Of a stretch of DNA of 64,000 nucleotides, positions 37,791-49,546 are shown piece after piece (positions within the stretch are counted from its first letter, which is position 1; every line of letters begins with the position of its first letter). Below the pieces are notes generated by a model. The model was not told where the DNA came from and searched no databases. It saw only the letters and a program-made list of their open reading frames with translations. The stretch is from Erythrophleum ivorense (Eukaryota > Streptophyta > Magnoliopsida > Fabales > Fabaceae), in contig JAIUCV010000007.1 of assembly GCA_026724425.1 (NCBI GenBank), forward strand, positions 23,929,632 to 23,993,631, written 5' to 3'. A program made the translations under genes and the position numbers.

Positions 37791-38840
37791 CCACTCTTTG
37801 GGTAAGAACTACACCTAGTGCATAATCTGAAGCATCATACAGAAGCTCAAATGGAAGGCTCCAATTAGGCGGCCGAATGATGGGAGGTGTAGTAAATCTC
37901 TTTTTTAGCTTATCCCAAGCACACCTGCAAGCATCATCAAAATTAAAACCCATATCTTTCTGTAGCAAACGAGATAATGGCAATGCTATCTTACTAAAAT
38001 CCTTAATGAATCTCTTGTAAAATCCAGCATGCCCAAGAAAAGAACGCACATCTTTCACACAAGAAGGATATGGAAGAGATGAAATGATATCAACTTTAGC
38101 TTTATCTACTTCAATGCCATCATAAGAAACAACATGTCCTAAAATAATTCCTTTCTTAACTATGAAATGGCATTTCTCAAAATTCAGCACAAGATGATAT
38201 TTAATGCATCTTTCCAAAACCTTATCCAAATCAGCTAAGCATGCATCAAAAGAATCACCATAGACAGTGAAATCATCCATAAAAATTTTCATGCAATGCT
38301 CAAGTAAATCAGAAAATGTGGAAACCATGCAACGTTGAAAAGTGCCCGGTGTATTACACAGGCCAAATGGCATGCATCTATATGTAAAGGTTCCAAATGG
38401 ATATGTAAATGTGGTCTTATCCTGATCCTCAGGTGCAATACAAATATGAAAATATCCTGAAAAGCCATCCAGAAAGTAATAATGGGATCTACCGGCAAGT
38501 CTCTCTAACATCTGATCAATAAAAGGGAGGGGGTAATGATCCTTCCTAGTTATATAATTCAATTTCCTATAGTCTATACATACCGTCCAACTATTTTAGA
38601 CCCTAGTAGGAACTAATTCACCCTCATCATTACGCATCACAGTAAGACTAGTCTTTTTCGGGACTACCTGAACTGGACTAACCCACTGACTATCAGAAAT
38701 AGGGTAGATTATACTTGCAGAAAGAAGTTTAGAAATCTCTTGCTTTACTACATCAAGAATTAGGGGATTAAGTTGTCTCTGTGGCTGTCACACAGCTTTG
38801 GCACTATCCGCTAGCAAAATCCGATGCATGCATACAGTAG
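37783..38840 (-). pseudogene. A1 reverse transcriptase
   Basis: Copies element RNA into DNA in the virus-like particle. The open part is 37783-38562 (259 codons). Upstream, the same frame continues through stops near 38605 and 38790, with 'WTFAYIPRISPTVCMHRI' and 'SWTVCIDYRKLNYITRKD'. Core motifs: 'HYPLPFIDQMLERLAG', 'FLDGFSGYFHICIAPED', 'PFGLCNTPGTFQRCM' and the catalytic 'FMDDFTVYG' with both aspartates kept. The FMDDF-VYG form is typical of Athila. 'LGHAGFYKRFIKDFSKIA' marks the connection domain. This is the best preserved domain in the window. Confidence 0.93.
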
Positions 38841-39342
38841 GACTGATCCTAGGAATATAAGCAAAAGTCCATCCAATAGCTTTTATCCTTCATTTCAGCA
38901 CCTCAAGGAGGCAGATTTCCTCTTCCATGGCTATGTCACTGGCTACAATCACTGGTTACTTCTCACCTTCTTCCAAATAGATATATTTCAATAAGTCAGG
39001 AAGCGGCTTTAACTCTAAAGAAGGAGCTTGCTCAGCTGAAGGTATAAGCGGCTTCAGATTAATGTCAAGCAAACTAGAAACCTGCACCAAAGACTCACAA
39101 ACAGAAGAGGATACTTTCCTAACTTGGGAATCATCAGTAGAAACAGTGATAGCAAAAAAATCAGGAAATACATCATAATCCACAGAATCATCAATAGAAG
39201 TAGTGCCATTAATAGCACTCAAATTCAAAATAGAATCAGAAACAACTTCTAAATCAGAAACATGATCAATACTAATTAACAACTCAGAATCAGGTAATAA
39301 ACACATATCAACCTCATCTATAGCATTAATCACATTAAGTAA
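38841..39342 (-). pseudogene. A1 polyprotein linker between protease and RT
   Basis: Open from 39333 to 38956 (125 codons). Rich in Ser/Asp ('STDDSQVRKVSSSV'), then 'LELKPLPDLLKYIYLEE', the conserved Athila block that precedes RT (family: LELKPLP.HLKYA.L). No enzymatic motif. A stop separates it from the protease-side frame near 39340. Confidence 0.75.
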
Positions 39343-40203
39343 CTAAGAAAATCCATCTGAATCAATGGAAGTGGTAGATAAATGATCACTAGTACCACCA
39401 CTACAATGAATAGGCACAAAAACATCATCTCTAGCATGTCTAGTACTCTCAATAAAATCAGTGAAAACATCAATATCAGCAAGATCTATACCAGTGCAAG
39501 CATCACAACCATCAATTTTAGGACATGAACAAGAGACAAAATCATCTAAACCAACAATATCACATGATCTGCTTAGCATGCTATCTCTAAATTCCATAGC
39601 AGTATGATCAACAAGCACATCAATAAGACTAACCCCTGTCTCAACACAATCATCCAACGGGTGTCTCATAGAATCAAGTACATTAAATCTAATGATATTC
39701 CCAACAAATTCCATAGTCAAAGTACCAGCATGTACATCTATCATAGCCCTAGCAGTTTTAAGGAAAGTCCTACCTAAAATCAAAGACTAATGTCCTTTTT
39801 ACTTAAACCTACTATCATCCATATCAAGAACATAGAAGTTTATAGGGAATATGAAATCTTTTACCTTAACCAAGACATCCTTTAAGATTCCTTCTGGGAC
39901 TACACAACGTCTATCAGTAAGGGAGGCAATCAGGCTAGTGGGCTTGAGATCTACTCCTTGAAGTTGAGAAAAGACTGATTTTGGCATAACATTGATTACT
40001 GCTCCTAGATCCGCCAAAGCATCTAAAAACTCAATGTCACCAATGGTGCATGGTATAAGAAAACTACCAGGATCCTTACACTTCACTAGCATTGGCATCT
40101 GATAAAGAGAAGAGACAACTGCTCCCAAATTAACTTTACTGTCATGCTTAAGCCTTTTTTTTGTGGTGCACAACTCCTTCAAAAACTTTGCATACTTAGG
40201 CAC
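39343..40203 (-). pseudogene. A1 aspartic protease
   Basis: Cuts the Gag-Pol polyprotein. First open part 40203-39799: 'PKYAKFLKELCTTKKRL', 'CKDPGSFLIPCTIGDIEF', then the active-site block 'ALADLGAVINVMPKSVF' (family: LDLGASINVMP, catalytic Asp present) and 'FPINFYVLDMDD'. After stops near 39790, 'LILGRTFLKTARAMIDVH' continues the fold (family: LLGRPF..TA...IDV). The rest to 39343 is an acidic spacer with Cys-rich words ('VSCSCPKIDGCDAC'). Confidence 0.87.
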
Positions 40204-42104
40204 TTATGCAACCAAATCAACTAATGGAACATTGATTACCACCTTTTTGAAAATATCATAGACCTCTTTCAACATCTCTGCTTCCTTCTTCTTTCTTTCG
40301 GTCTTAGCTACCTTAGTAGGAAAGGGTAGAACTTGTCTGCTCAATTTCTCCTCTTTCTTCTTTTGCTCTTCTTATGGTGCCACTTGTGTTTTTGCTAAAG
40401 TGGACTTATCCTGTGATGTAGAGGTGGAAGCAGAATCATCAATGATAGCGTCCTTGTCCTTGGAAGCATAAGAGGCAATAGGACTTGCAAAGGTGACTAT
40501 TTTGCCACTTCTAAAAGAGATAGCATTAACTCTACCATGATTAGGATTCTGTTGGGTCCCAACATTAGGATTAATTACCACTTGGGATGGAAGCTTTCTT
40601 GAACCTTGACTTTGTATGTTACTAATTGCATTAGACAATTGCCTAATCTGAGTCTGAAGAGTTTGAATCCCTTGTCTATGTTGCAAATCCTTTTGTTGAT
40701 GTTCCTTCTCTGTTTGGTCTAACCTATCCATTAAAAGCTTTATCATAGTATCCATCTTATTCTCTAATCTTGAACTCTCTTCTTGAATAGGCACAGTTTG
40801 CCTAACTGGTTGGAGCACTTGACCACTAGACTAGCACCCTGATTGAACCGTGGTTGCTGAGGTTGGCCACTACCATATCTAAAGTTTGGGTGATCACGCC
40901 ATCCAAGATTATAAGTAGTAGAATATGGATCATATTTCTAGCCACCTTAATTCATAAGCTTAGAAGAATACATAGCATTGCAAGGCTCAGCTTTATCATT
41001 CAAGAATGGACAAGCATCAGTAACATGAGTAGCTAATGAGCAAATAGAGCAAAGTGGGCCAATTAGAGCTAAAGAGTTCAGTTGTGGGGTGAAAGAAGTA
41101 GAAGATCCCATAGAATTGGCCATGTTGGAAGGATTATGCAATTAGAGCATAGCCATTTTCTCCATAACAGATGCAAGCTTATCTATCTTGCTCTCAAGAC
41201 GAGACTCAAAAATTGAGGAATATGACCCAACTTCATTTACTCTAACTTGTTGTCTAGTACCAAATTGTTGAGTATTCTCAGCTTTCTTTTCAATCAATTC
41301 CTAAGCAGCATTAATAGTCAAGTGAAGAACAGCACCTCCAGCAACAGAATCTAATAAATCTCTCTCTAAAGGCAAAACACTGTCACAAAAATACTGTATC
41401 AATAAAGTATCTGGGATCTGGTGATGAGGTCAACTAGATAACAACGTCTTAAACCACTCCCAATACTCATGCGAGGACTCCCCAGGCATTTGTTGGCAAC
41501 CACATATGTCCTTCCTAATAGAGGAAGTGCGAGATGCTGGGAAATACTTCTCCAAAAACATCTTCTTAAGTTGGTCCCATGTAGTTATGAATCCAGGGGG
41601 TAGTCAAAGTAACCAGTTCTTAGCAAACCCCTCTAAAGAAAATGGGAAGGCACGCATCTTAATCTGATCCTCAGACACACCACTAGGTCTCATATGAAAA
41701 GTCTTCAAATGATTGTATAGATCTTCACCTGCAAGTCTATTAAATTTAGGAAGTAAGTGTATAAATCCAGGTTTTAACTCAAGATCAGTATTAATATCAG
41801 GATAATTAATGCACCAATTTTGAAAATGCAAATCAGGTGAAACTAACTCTTTAATGGTCCTAGCAGGAACATTATTATCAGCATTGACATTAGCATGCTC
41901 TAAACGTGCCTGATTATTTATATTTCCCTCATTATCTTCCATTTTAGTTTCAGAATCAGAAGAATCAATAGATGATTCAATAGAACAAGATTTAGAAGAA
42001 CTACTACCTACAAGATTACTAACTTTAACTCTTCTTCGCTGATGAAATGTTCTCTCAATTTCAGGATCAAAGTCAAACAATTTTTCAAAAGAAGATTGAG
42101 TCAT
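40204..42104 (-). pseudogene. A1 gag (capsid/nucleocapsid)
   Basis: Structural protein of the virus-like particle. The likely start is the Met at 42104 ('MTQSSFEKLFDFDPEIER'). The capsid block is 'NRLAGEDLYNHLKTFHM' then 'EDQIKMRAFPFSLEGFAK', as in Athila gag. A zinc knuckle CX2CX4HX4C, 'CSICSLATHVTDAC', lies in the open part 40947-41141. A coiled-coil-like stretch ('TEKEHQQKDLQHRQGIQT') and 'RVNAISFRSGK' are near 40500-40720. In-frame stops occur near 41603, 41430, 41303, 41143, 40948 and 40375. The stops are a mix of TGA, TAA and TAG, unlike P2. Confidence 0.9.
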
Positions 42105-42542
42105 ACAATATCAACAAAGTAGGATTAAAGTAGTAAATAAAAAAAATACAAAATATTCAAACTATCAAAGAAATAAATTTAAAACAATCTAAAAGACTCA
42201 ATACATACAAGGGAACTCAGAAAACACAAGAAAAATCACACAAAAATTCAAAAAGAAAATATGGAAAAATTAGAAAATTCAAGAAAAATTCGCAAAAATC
42301 AAAGAAAATTCAGAAAAGTGGTCAAAACAATTGAATTTGCCCTAAAACCACCAGACCAAATACCAAATGGTATTATTCTTGCTCAGAACACCTAAAAACC
42401 TTAGAATACCAAAGATCAGAATTTTTTTAGCAGTGACAAACAAAATTCCAGAACAGAATACTTCGAAAATTCAACCGAAATGACAAAATCAAAATGAAGA
42501 AAATAGTGGAAAACACCTAAAAACTCAAACCTAAACCATTGC
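42105..42542 (-). other. A1 5' leader
   Basis: Untranslated stretch between the PBS and gag start; A-rich on the plus strand. No other feature seen. Confidence 0.7.
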
Positions 42543-42560
42543 TCCCTGGCAATGGCGCCA
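42543..42560 (-). other. A1 primer-binding site, tRNA-Asp
   Basis: Minus-strand TGGCGCCATTGCCAGGGA, four bases inside the 5' LTR edge, matches 16 of 18 positions of the complement of the plant tRNA-Asp 3' end. The two differences are G-to-A at CpG positions. tRNA-Asp priming is typical of Athila. Confidence 0.88.
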
Positions 42561-42564
42561 AAAT

Positions 42565-44627
42565 TGATGATGCCTTAGAAGCTTAAGCACTCTATTAAAC
42601 TAAGATTGATTTAATATAGTATAGGTCAACCTTAGGTCATTCTTCCTAAAGAGGAATTTAGGGGTTAGTTTGAATTGATTTTAGATGATTATTTGATCCT
42701 TGCTATTTTACGCAAATTCTAGAAAACTATCTCTACACTAAATACAAAATTAATTGAACTAAATGCATGTAAATGGGGGGTTTTGAATTAAGAAATTATA
42801 TTTCAACTAAAAGAGAAAAACTAAGCAAGTAATTAAACTAGTTGCTCTAAAATGAAATTAAAGTGATTGTGAAAATGCAAAGAACAAACAGAAGGCACCC
42901 AAGGTTTTGCAAGGGAATTTCGACTCTCATCACTCACCAAAGATTGATTGAGACCAAGAGAGAAGTGATTAGACAGTAGACCAATGAATTTAATTAACTT
43001 AATCCAAGGATAGGAAACCTTAAGCTTAAATGCACATCACTTGACTTAACTAGGAAACCCTTAGCTAATTCAAGTAATTTGCAAGTAATTAAGCCAATTA
43101 AACTCATCAAATCCTTCAACAATTAGATTCAATTAATTCTGAAAATTTTGGTTTTAATTTCCTAATTGAACAATTAAGCAATTATATTATGCAATTCAAC
43201 AATCAAGTAGTGCAAGAGACCAAGATATGCAATTAAAATCATAATATTAATCAAATTAATGCAAAAGAACTCAAACATCAATCCAATCAACATTATAAGG
43301 TCTAGAAACCAAAATTCCAACAACTACAAAACATAATTCCAATCCCAAATAACACCAATTCCAATTACAATCCAAGATAAAATCATTATCCAACCTAAAA
43401 CTAGGTCTCAACATTCAATCCATATAGAAATTCCTAAAACTTAAAAATCTCTAAGTTCTTGAAATTGAAAGAGGAAAAGATAGGAAGAAAAGAACTCCCC
43501 AATGGTCTTCAATCTAATTCATTCAAGAGCTCAAGCCTTCCTCCTCCATGCTCCACCTTGATGCCACCCTTCCTTAAGCTTCCATGAATTTTGTGCTTCT
43601 AAACTCCTTCAATCTCGCTGCCATGAAAAGATGATAAAGGAGAATAAATGAATGATGGTGGTAATGTACTGGAGTGGCAACGTGCAGGTGAGTAAATGAA
43701 CAAGCAGCAAATCTTTGGTCTAGGTGTTGACTCCCCACGTGAAGTCCGAATGGCAAAGGAGAATGAAGAAACAGTAAATAGTCCCCTCCAGGTGTGCCTT
43801 TCTCTCTCCGCGTGTAGTCTCCAAGTCTGGCGTCCCTCTACCTCAGTCCGAAAAGCAACAGAAGAATGAATGAAATAGCAATTCCTTTTCCCAGCTGTGA
43901 AGTCTGAAGAACCTATAGAGAAGCAGCAGCTCCTCTCTCTAGGTGTCTCCGTCTCAAGTTCGAAAAGAAGAAATGAATAGTTTGCAGCTTGTTCTCCCCA
44001 GGCATCCTCTATGTGCAGTCCGAAGAGCAGGAGAAATGAATCAATGAAGCAGCTCATCCTCTACGTCCTGGGTCTGCTTCAAGTCTGAAAAGGCAATGAA
44101 GAATGCAGAAATTCATTTTCTCCCATCACCCCCTGCTGCGTCTCTTTACTCCAGTCTGAAAAGGCCAAGAATGTGAATGAAGAATCAGCCAATCCTTTTC
44201 GGCGCCCTGTCCTTCATCTTACAAGAAAAACCAAATTAAACCTAATATTCTATTTACAAAAATGCCATCATCAAGTAATTAATAAAAGTAAAAATTCTAC
44301 TCCAATCTTAACTCTTGATCCATTTTAAATATTCAATTCACTTGCCCAAATATTGTTTTCACTATTGATTCCTAATTTACCTCTAAAAATTTGCACAAAT
44401 TTAATAAATATTTTAAATATTGGAAATATTCAACCTATCAAAGAAATATAGAAAATAAAATATTATCAATTTAAACCCAAAAATTCTCCTAATTAATTCA
44501 AAATTATATTATTTTCCAAAATTGACTAAAAATTCAACTATTGTATAATAAATTCATTCAAGCTCAAATTAATCATTAAAAACAATAATAAATGTAGGAA
44601 AAAATATATAAAAGTTAGCACTTATCA
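42565..44627 (-). repeat. A1 5' LTR
   Basis: 2,063 bp, plus-strand ends TGATGATGCC and CACTTATCA. Collinear with the 3' LTR. A 152-codon open stretch on the minus strand (43599-44057) runs over the ~60-bp tandem units and is not a recognisable protein. Confidence 0.93.
43690..44210 (-). repeat. Degenerate ~60-bp tandem units in A1 5' LTR
   Basis: Counterpart of 30960-31480, with the same unit words ('cagtccgaa', 'gaatgaa', C-rich segment). Confidence 0.55.
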
Positions 44628-44632
44628 ATTAT

Positions 44633-47029
44633 AATATTGGACACAATATAGCCTTAAAGTGACAAAACTCTAACACTTTGTTGTCAAACTCTTTCCTTCA
44701 AGGTGGTTGGCTTCCATTACCATGTCTACTTGGTCCACCTAGCATGTGAAATCATTGGAGAGGAGGGAATGAGAATCAAAGAATCCTAATAGCTTATCTC
44801 CCATTCAATCATACATAATATACTCAAAGGATATAATGGAAGTCATGAACACTTAAGAAGCAAGCTTGGCATGTGAATAATTCATACAAAGCATCCATCC
44901 AAGAGCTTGCTAAGTGGATGGATTGCCCTCACACTTTCCCTTATACATTTTAGACTTGCCTCACCCATTCTTTAAAACCTATTCTTTAAGAGATTCTTGG
45001 ACTCAACCATTTTTTTGGGAGTCCACTTTGCTTTTGGGAGACTCTTTACTTTGTCTTAACCAATCTTAAGGGTTCTTGGCTTATCTTTACCAAGGTTAAG
45101 AGTTTTTGGCCTCACCACACTCAAGCAAACTCAAGCAAACATCATGGCATCATTTAAAAACATAACATGTCATTAAGAAATCATGGCATATAAAATCATG
45201 CTAGCATACTTTTCATGGCTTGAAAATACACATACACACATTCTAAGATAAGCTAAACACACATCCATGCATGAGAGAAAGTGGAGAGAGCTACCTTGCA
45301 CACAATCACACACTTTTTCTCTTGAAATTGCCTCCTTTGCTTCGGCCACACACCCATAACTTATGGAGATGGTTTCTCTTAGCCTAAATACAACCAATTA
45401 GGTTTATGAAATAAATACTAAGGCCACACAACTTACTTAGACACTAAGTTGCTCTATAGACTTCATTATGGTCCATAAATGCACCTAATGAAGTAACACC
45501 CCTCAAATAACTTTTAGGCTCCATTCTTTCCTTTCAAATATGATTCTTGACTCCTTTTAAGCCTCTTTGAGTCATCACATAATTAAAACAACGAGCCTAA
45601 TAACATGTTGCTTCTTTAGGCTATAATATGGAACCTACAACACCAAATCACTTCCTATGAGTTCTAATTTTTTTCCAAGGCCTCCCCTCATTTTCATTCA
45701 TCATATATGACTCAAGAATGACCTTAGAAAAATTTAAAACTCTCCCTAGCTATGGAATCTCATTTTGGCTTAGACTATGGAGCTTAATGGCTTCCTTAGA
45801 ATTTGCTTGGTTTTCTTGAAGGAGGAAGCATGTGGGGAGCATCTTAGGGATCTTAGGAGCTCATTTAAACTCTTAATTAGGCCTAGGAATTATCATATAA
45901 AATCAGATTTTGGAAGGTACACACAAAACCCTAGAATTTGCATCTTGAAATCTAATGATTTTTTGATAATTCCCTTTGCATATTCTTAATCTCCACACCC
46001 TTTTTCCTTAGATTCATGCTTGGTTCTGCCTAAAATTCATCTCCTCCTAGGGTTTTCTCAAGTGGGGCGAAATGGTGGAGAAGGAAACCAAAGATGACAA
46101 CCATAGGAAGAGAAATTACCTTGTTTTCTTACTTTTTCTCACTTGAATCTTGCTTTCTCCAACCTCTTATCTTCAAACCCGAAAATCCCCTTGAATTTCT
46201 CTTTTAAATCAGATTTATAAACTCCATTTTAATCAAAGGAAAGAAAGGAGAAGGGAGGAGAGGAGGTGTGGATGAAGAAAAATATGAAAAACTACCATGG
46301 AAACATACCTTAAGCTTGGATTTTCTCACCCTTTTCTTCTTCCCTTGGTGCGCCACTCTCCTAGGGTTCTTCTTTTGATTTAGGGTAGAATAATCTGAAG
46401 CTAAATGAGGGAGAGTGTGAGGCACCACCTATTTATAAGGGAGGAAGAAACACTTTTTCAAAAATTCTAATTTTGCCTTTCGTTTTTGGTATTTTTGTTT
46501 CTCCTTCGTTTTAGCTCCTTTTTGAGAGCCATCTTGTCCATTATAAAATTTAGGTTCCCAATTTAATAAAATGCCTTTGGAATCACTCAAATCGGAGCTA
46601 AAACCTTCCTGAACGAATCCATCAAAATTCAGGTGCACCGATATTGGAAAACATCCACCGGAAGGGATTTAACTATCCCAGGGCTTTTCATGTTTTTCAG
46701 GGCCTCTAAGAACCCTGGAGAACTTAAAACTTTCATTTAAAAAGCCCTCATATGTAAATTCTAAAATTTGCTCAAAATTACGAAAATGTCATTATGTTTC
46801 GTAAGCTTTTCGTAAGAAATTATTTCTTCATTCTAGCTCTGTTTTTCTTTCCATTTGAGCCTAAGATTCTTAGTTTTAGGAGTTTAGAATGCTTCCCAAA
46901 TTTTTTGAGATCTTAACTACATCATTTCGGGGACTTCCTTTTATATCCGATGAGTTTTGTTCATTTATAGAGAAACCGTACATTCCGTTTCTCACGTTTT
47001 CTCTCGTTTTCAGAAAATTGAATGTTACA
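44633..47029 (-). repeat. M1 5' LTR, right segment
   Basis: Resumes exactly after the ATTAT duplication with 'aatattggacacaatat', matching 18788 onward in the 3' LTR. It carries the minisatellite at 44940-45125 (reversed), an uninterrupted version of the N2 target at 45494-45498, and a TATA element. It ends TGTTACA at 47029. Confidence 0.88.
46428..46437 (-). promoter_or_regulatory. Candidate TATA box of M1 5' LTR
   Basis: Minus-strand TATAAATAGG in the context 'cccttataaataggtgg', about 590 bp from the LTR start. It is conserved in the 3' LTR at 23311-23320. If used, U3 would be about 0.6 kb and the transcribed part of the LTR about 3.1 kb. Confidence 0.55.
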
Positions 47030-48539
47030 CTTTATGTATGATTGAATGAGAGATGAGCTTTTGGGATTCTTTGAATTTTGTCCCCTTCTTTCCAATGTTC
47101 TAACATGCTAGGTAAGCCAAGATAGCAAGGAGATGGGAGCCAATCACTTAAGAAATGAGAGCATGATATTAAAATGCATAGAATTGGCTTCTTTAAGGCC
47201 ATCAAAGTGGCAAATGTTGTAATCTATGGTTGTATATGACAAATGACTTTATGAACATGTATAATTATGATAATAAGTCATGTATAAATGAGAGATTATG
47301 TTATATGACCTTTAGAATGTAAAATGAGTATGTTATGGCAAACTAGCTTTTTGGATGGCATTATGTAAATGTACATAAATGAAAGTGGAATGGTCAAGTT
47401 GAGATGCATGAGATTTTGGACCATTTGGGTAGTTTATACAAGTTCTATTTATGCTTTTAGACTTACCCAAAAGGTGCCAAACTCTAAAAAAAGCCATTTA
47501 GACATTTTGGTACCTTGTATAGAGCCAAAATTGACCATAATGGAACCTTATGTCACTTTTTGTCCAAATGAGCTCTTCTTGATCTGAGATTTGGCATGCA
47601 ATTAGATCTTGTTAAGATATTTTTGGGGAGATAAAGAACAGAATTTTTGAAGTTCTAGAGAATATTTGATGAATTTTCAAAGTTGGCAAAATTTTTGATT
47701 TTGGTCTGATGCACTATTTACTTGGTCTGAAAATGAAATTTGTCACACAGGGCCCAAATGATGTCCAATTGCCATGACATTTTATACAAAGAAACTAGAC
47801 ATTCCTAGTGACTTGTTCCAACTAGAAGCACCTCATTTGAAGGTCTAGAGAGGGAGATATGAATTTTTAAAAATTATATCTAGCACCCGACACTCCAACT
47901 GACCTTAGGTACTATTTGATTAGGTTTCAAGCTCTAGACGTGCTTAAACTGGTATGAAGTTATTTTTTCCCTTTACCTAACATTCATAGCTTTCTAGATT
48001 GGTATATTTTCATGGATTGGATATTTTTGGAATTAATTGGATATTTTTGAAATTTGCTGTAAAAGTCTATGATAGCACCAGTGAATAGCCTAATCTCTGG
48101 ATCTTTTTGAATGTCAAATGCCTTTTATGATGGATGTTATAGTCTAGACATATTTTTAGCATGAAGTAGACATGTGTAGCTTTCTAGAATAGCCAAGAAT
48201 GCATAATGTTTATTTTTTTAGAATTAGTTATGATTTTCCAAAATTTGTGACAAAAATGTGAAAAATCTGGCCGAAACTATATGTATGTATTTCATGCTTC
48301 CCTTTGAATTTCAAGAGATGTATGCCACTTTTGATGATGCAAATAAGTTGTATTCATGTAATTAAATATGAGAATATGATGTATGAACTCACATGGTTCG
48401 TAACATCAAATGAAATTTTTATACGCGACGCAACGCTCAAATATTCATGATTTTATGCTATTTTCTTTGCTCTTCCATGAGTTACATGATGTGAAGCATG
48501 AGAATAGCATAAGATAAGTTAGGAAATTATGGTGTTACA
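47030..48539 (+). mobile_element. Tekay-type solo LTR P1, right segment
   Basis: Resumes after M1 with CTTTATGTATGATTG, the same junction sequence found uninterrupted in N2 near 20888. It contains the ~180-bp modules (about 47580-48260) and ends GGTGTTACA at 48539, followed by the TTCCA duplication. Confidence 0.85.
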
Positions 48540-49546
48540 TTCCACCCTTCTCCACATGCTTCTTTTCTTATTCTCTACGTTAGAATCTGCATGTATGTAT
48601 CTTCCTTCCTCACGTAAATCTCCTCCCTATTTCTCCCTCACTAAACCTGTGGATTCTTCTCCCTTGTTTCAGTGCTTCTTCATGCATTATACTGTTCACG
48701 TGTGTTTTTCTCCCTATGCAGCTCGATGAATCCATAGCTTCTTCCTCTATTCTTACTGCTCTTTTTCTACTCATTCAACTCATGCTTGTTTAGCTTATTT
48801 ACCACGTGTTTCCTCTTATAACAAACCTATAGCTTCCCTCCATGATGAGCCCGTAAGAGACGTGTAGGTATAAGTGTGTGCATGTGAGTGAACTAGACTC
48901 ATGGAAGCTACGTGGAAGTATATGGAGTGCATGCTACGTGATCTACGTGTAAGGATGGTTGTAGAGTGAAGTGAGCCCATGTAAGTGTTGTGCAAGTGTT
49001 ATGAAGCTGTTAGAACTCATGGCCTGCTTCAACCCTTCCCACGTCAATCTCTACATCACTAATGGTCCTTAAACCCATGAGTAGAGTGTGTGCTAGAATA
49101 TGGAGTTGCTACATGGAATGGAGCTATACAATGAAGTGTATTATGTATGGTGGATGAAAGAGTGAAGTTTCATGCTTTATCCCTTTGGGAGCTGTATGAA
49201 AACCATTATGAAGAATGAATGAATTGCCTCATATCTCTTGAGCATGTGAGAGCCTTCAATTGATGCCCACTTTAACTCCATCTCTTCTCTAAACAAATGT
49301 TCTCCTTTTAAGTCCCATTTGCCCAATGAGAATCTACAAAAATAATAGAAGACATTATTTAAGAAAATTTACAAAATTATTCAAAAGAATTTATGCATTA
49401 AAATCAATAATTTTGCAAACTAATTCATAAAGTGCATAAAATGGCTAATGAAATCAAATTTCACCTAATTAAACCCCTAAAGCCATATTTGATCATTAAA
49501 AGGCCTAAGTTAGGAGGATTAAAATATATAAAAATAGCCTTCATCA
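48540..49546 (-). mobile_element. Athila-like solo LTR B1, right segment
   Basis: Continues B1 after the P1 insertion and ends CTTCATCA at 49546, followed by GTCAT. The last 250 bases reverse-complement to sequence closely related to the first 250 bases of B3 (61408 onward). Confidence 0.72.

Larger units (their letters stand above)
29831..44627 (-). mobile_element. A1: Athila-type Ty3/gypsy retrotransposon (whole)
   Basis: Two LTRs of 2,063 bp each (29831-31893 and 42565-44627) with TG/CA ends. Target duplication ATTAC (29826-29830) / ATTAT (44628-44632) has one mismatch. Between them on the minus strand are a PBS to tRNA-Asp, gag with zinc knuckle, protease, RT (FMDDF), RNase H, integrase, a 3' non-coding region with nested N1, and a PPT. 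The motifs and PBS identify the Athila lineage. No envelope-like frame was found. The LTRs differ at 11 of the first 110 positions and less elsewhere; stops and frameshifts are scattered, so it is not recently active. Confidence 0.93.
17492..47029 (-). mobile_element. M1: LARD-like long-LTR element (whole, with nested insertions)
   Basis: Minus-strand element with two LTRs and an interior. The 3' LTR is 17492-23913, interior 23914-28521, and 5' LTR 28522-47029. Target duplication CTTTG (17487-17491) / CTTTA (47030-47034) differs by one base, and other LTR copies show the intact site as CTTTATG. Both LTRs begin, on the plus strand, with TATAACACC where relatives have TGTAACACC, and end TGTTACA. 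With nested DNA removed the LTRs are about 3.72 and 3.71 kb. They differ at roughly ten positions in the first ~190 aligned bases plus an 11-bp indel, so the insertion is not recent. PPT and a decayed PBS are present. No gag or pol can be recognised inside. Confidence 0.85.

Noticed and set aside
43599..44057. 152-codon open frame in the A1 5' LTR
   Set aside because: It runs over a degenerate tandem array and is not open in the other LTR of the same element.
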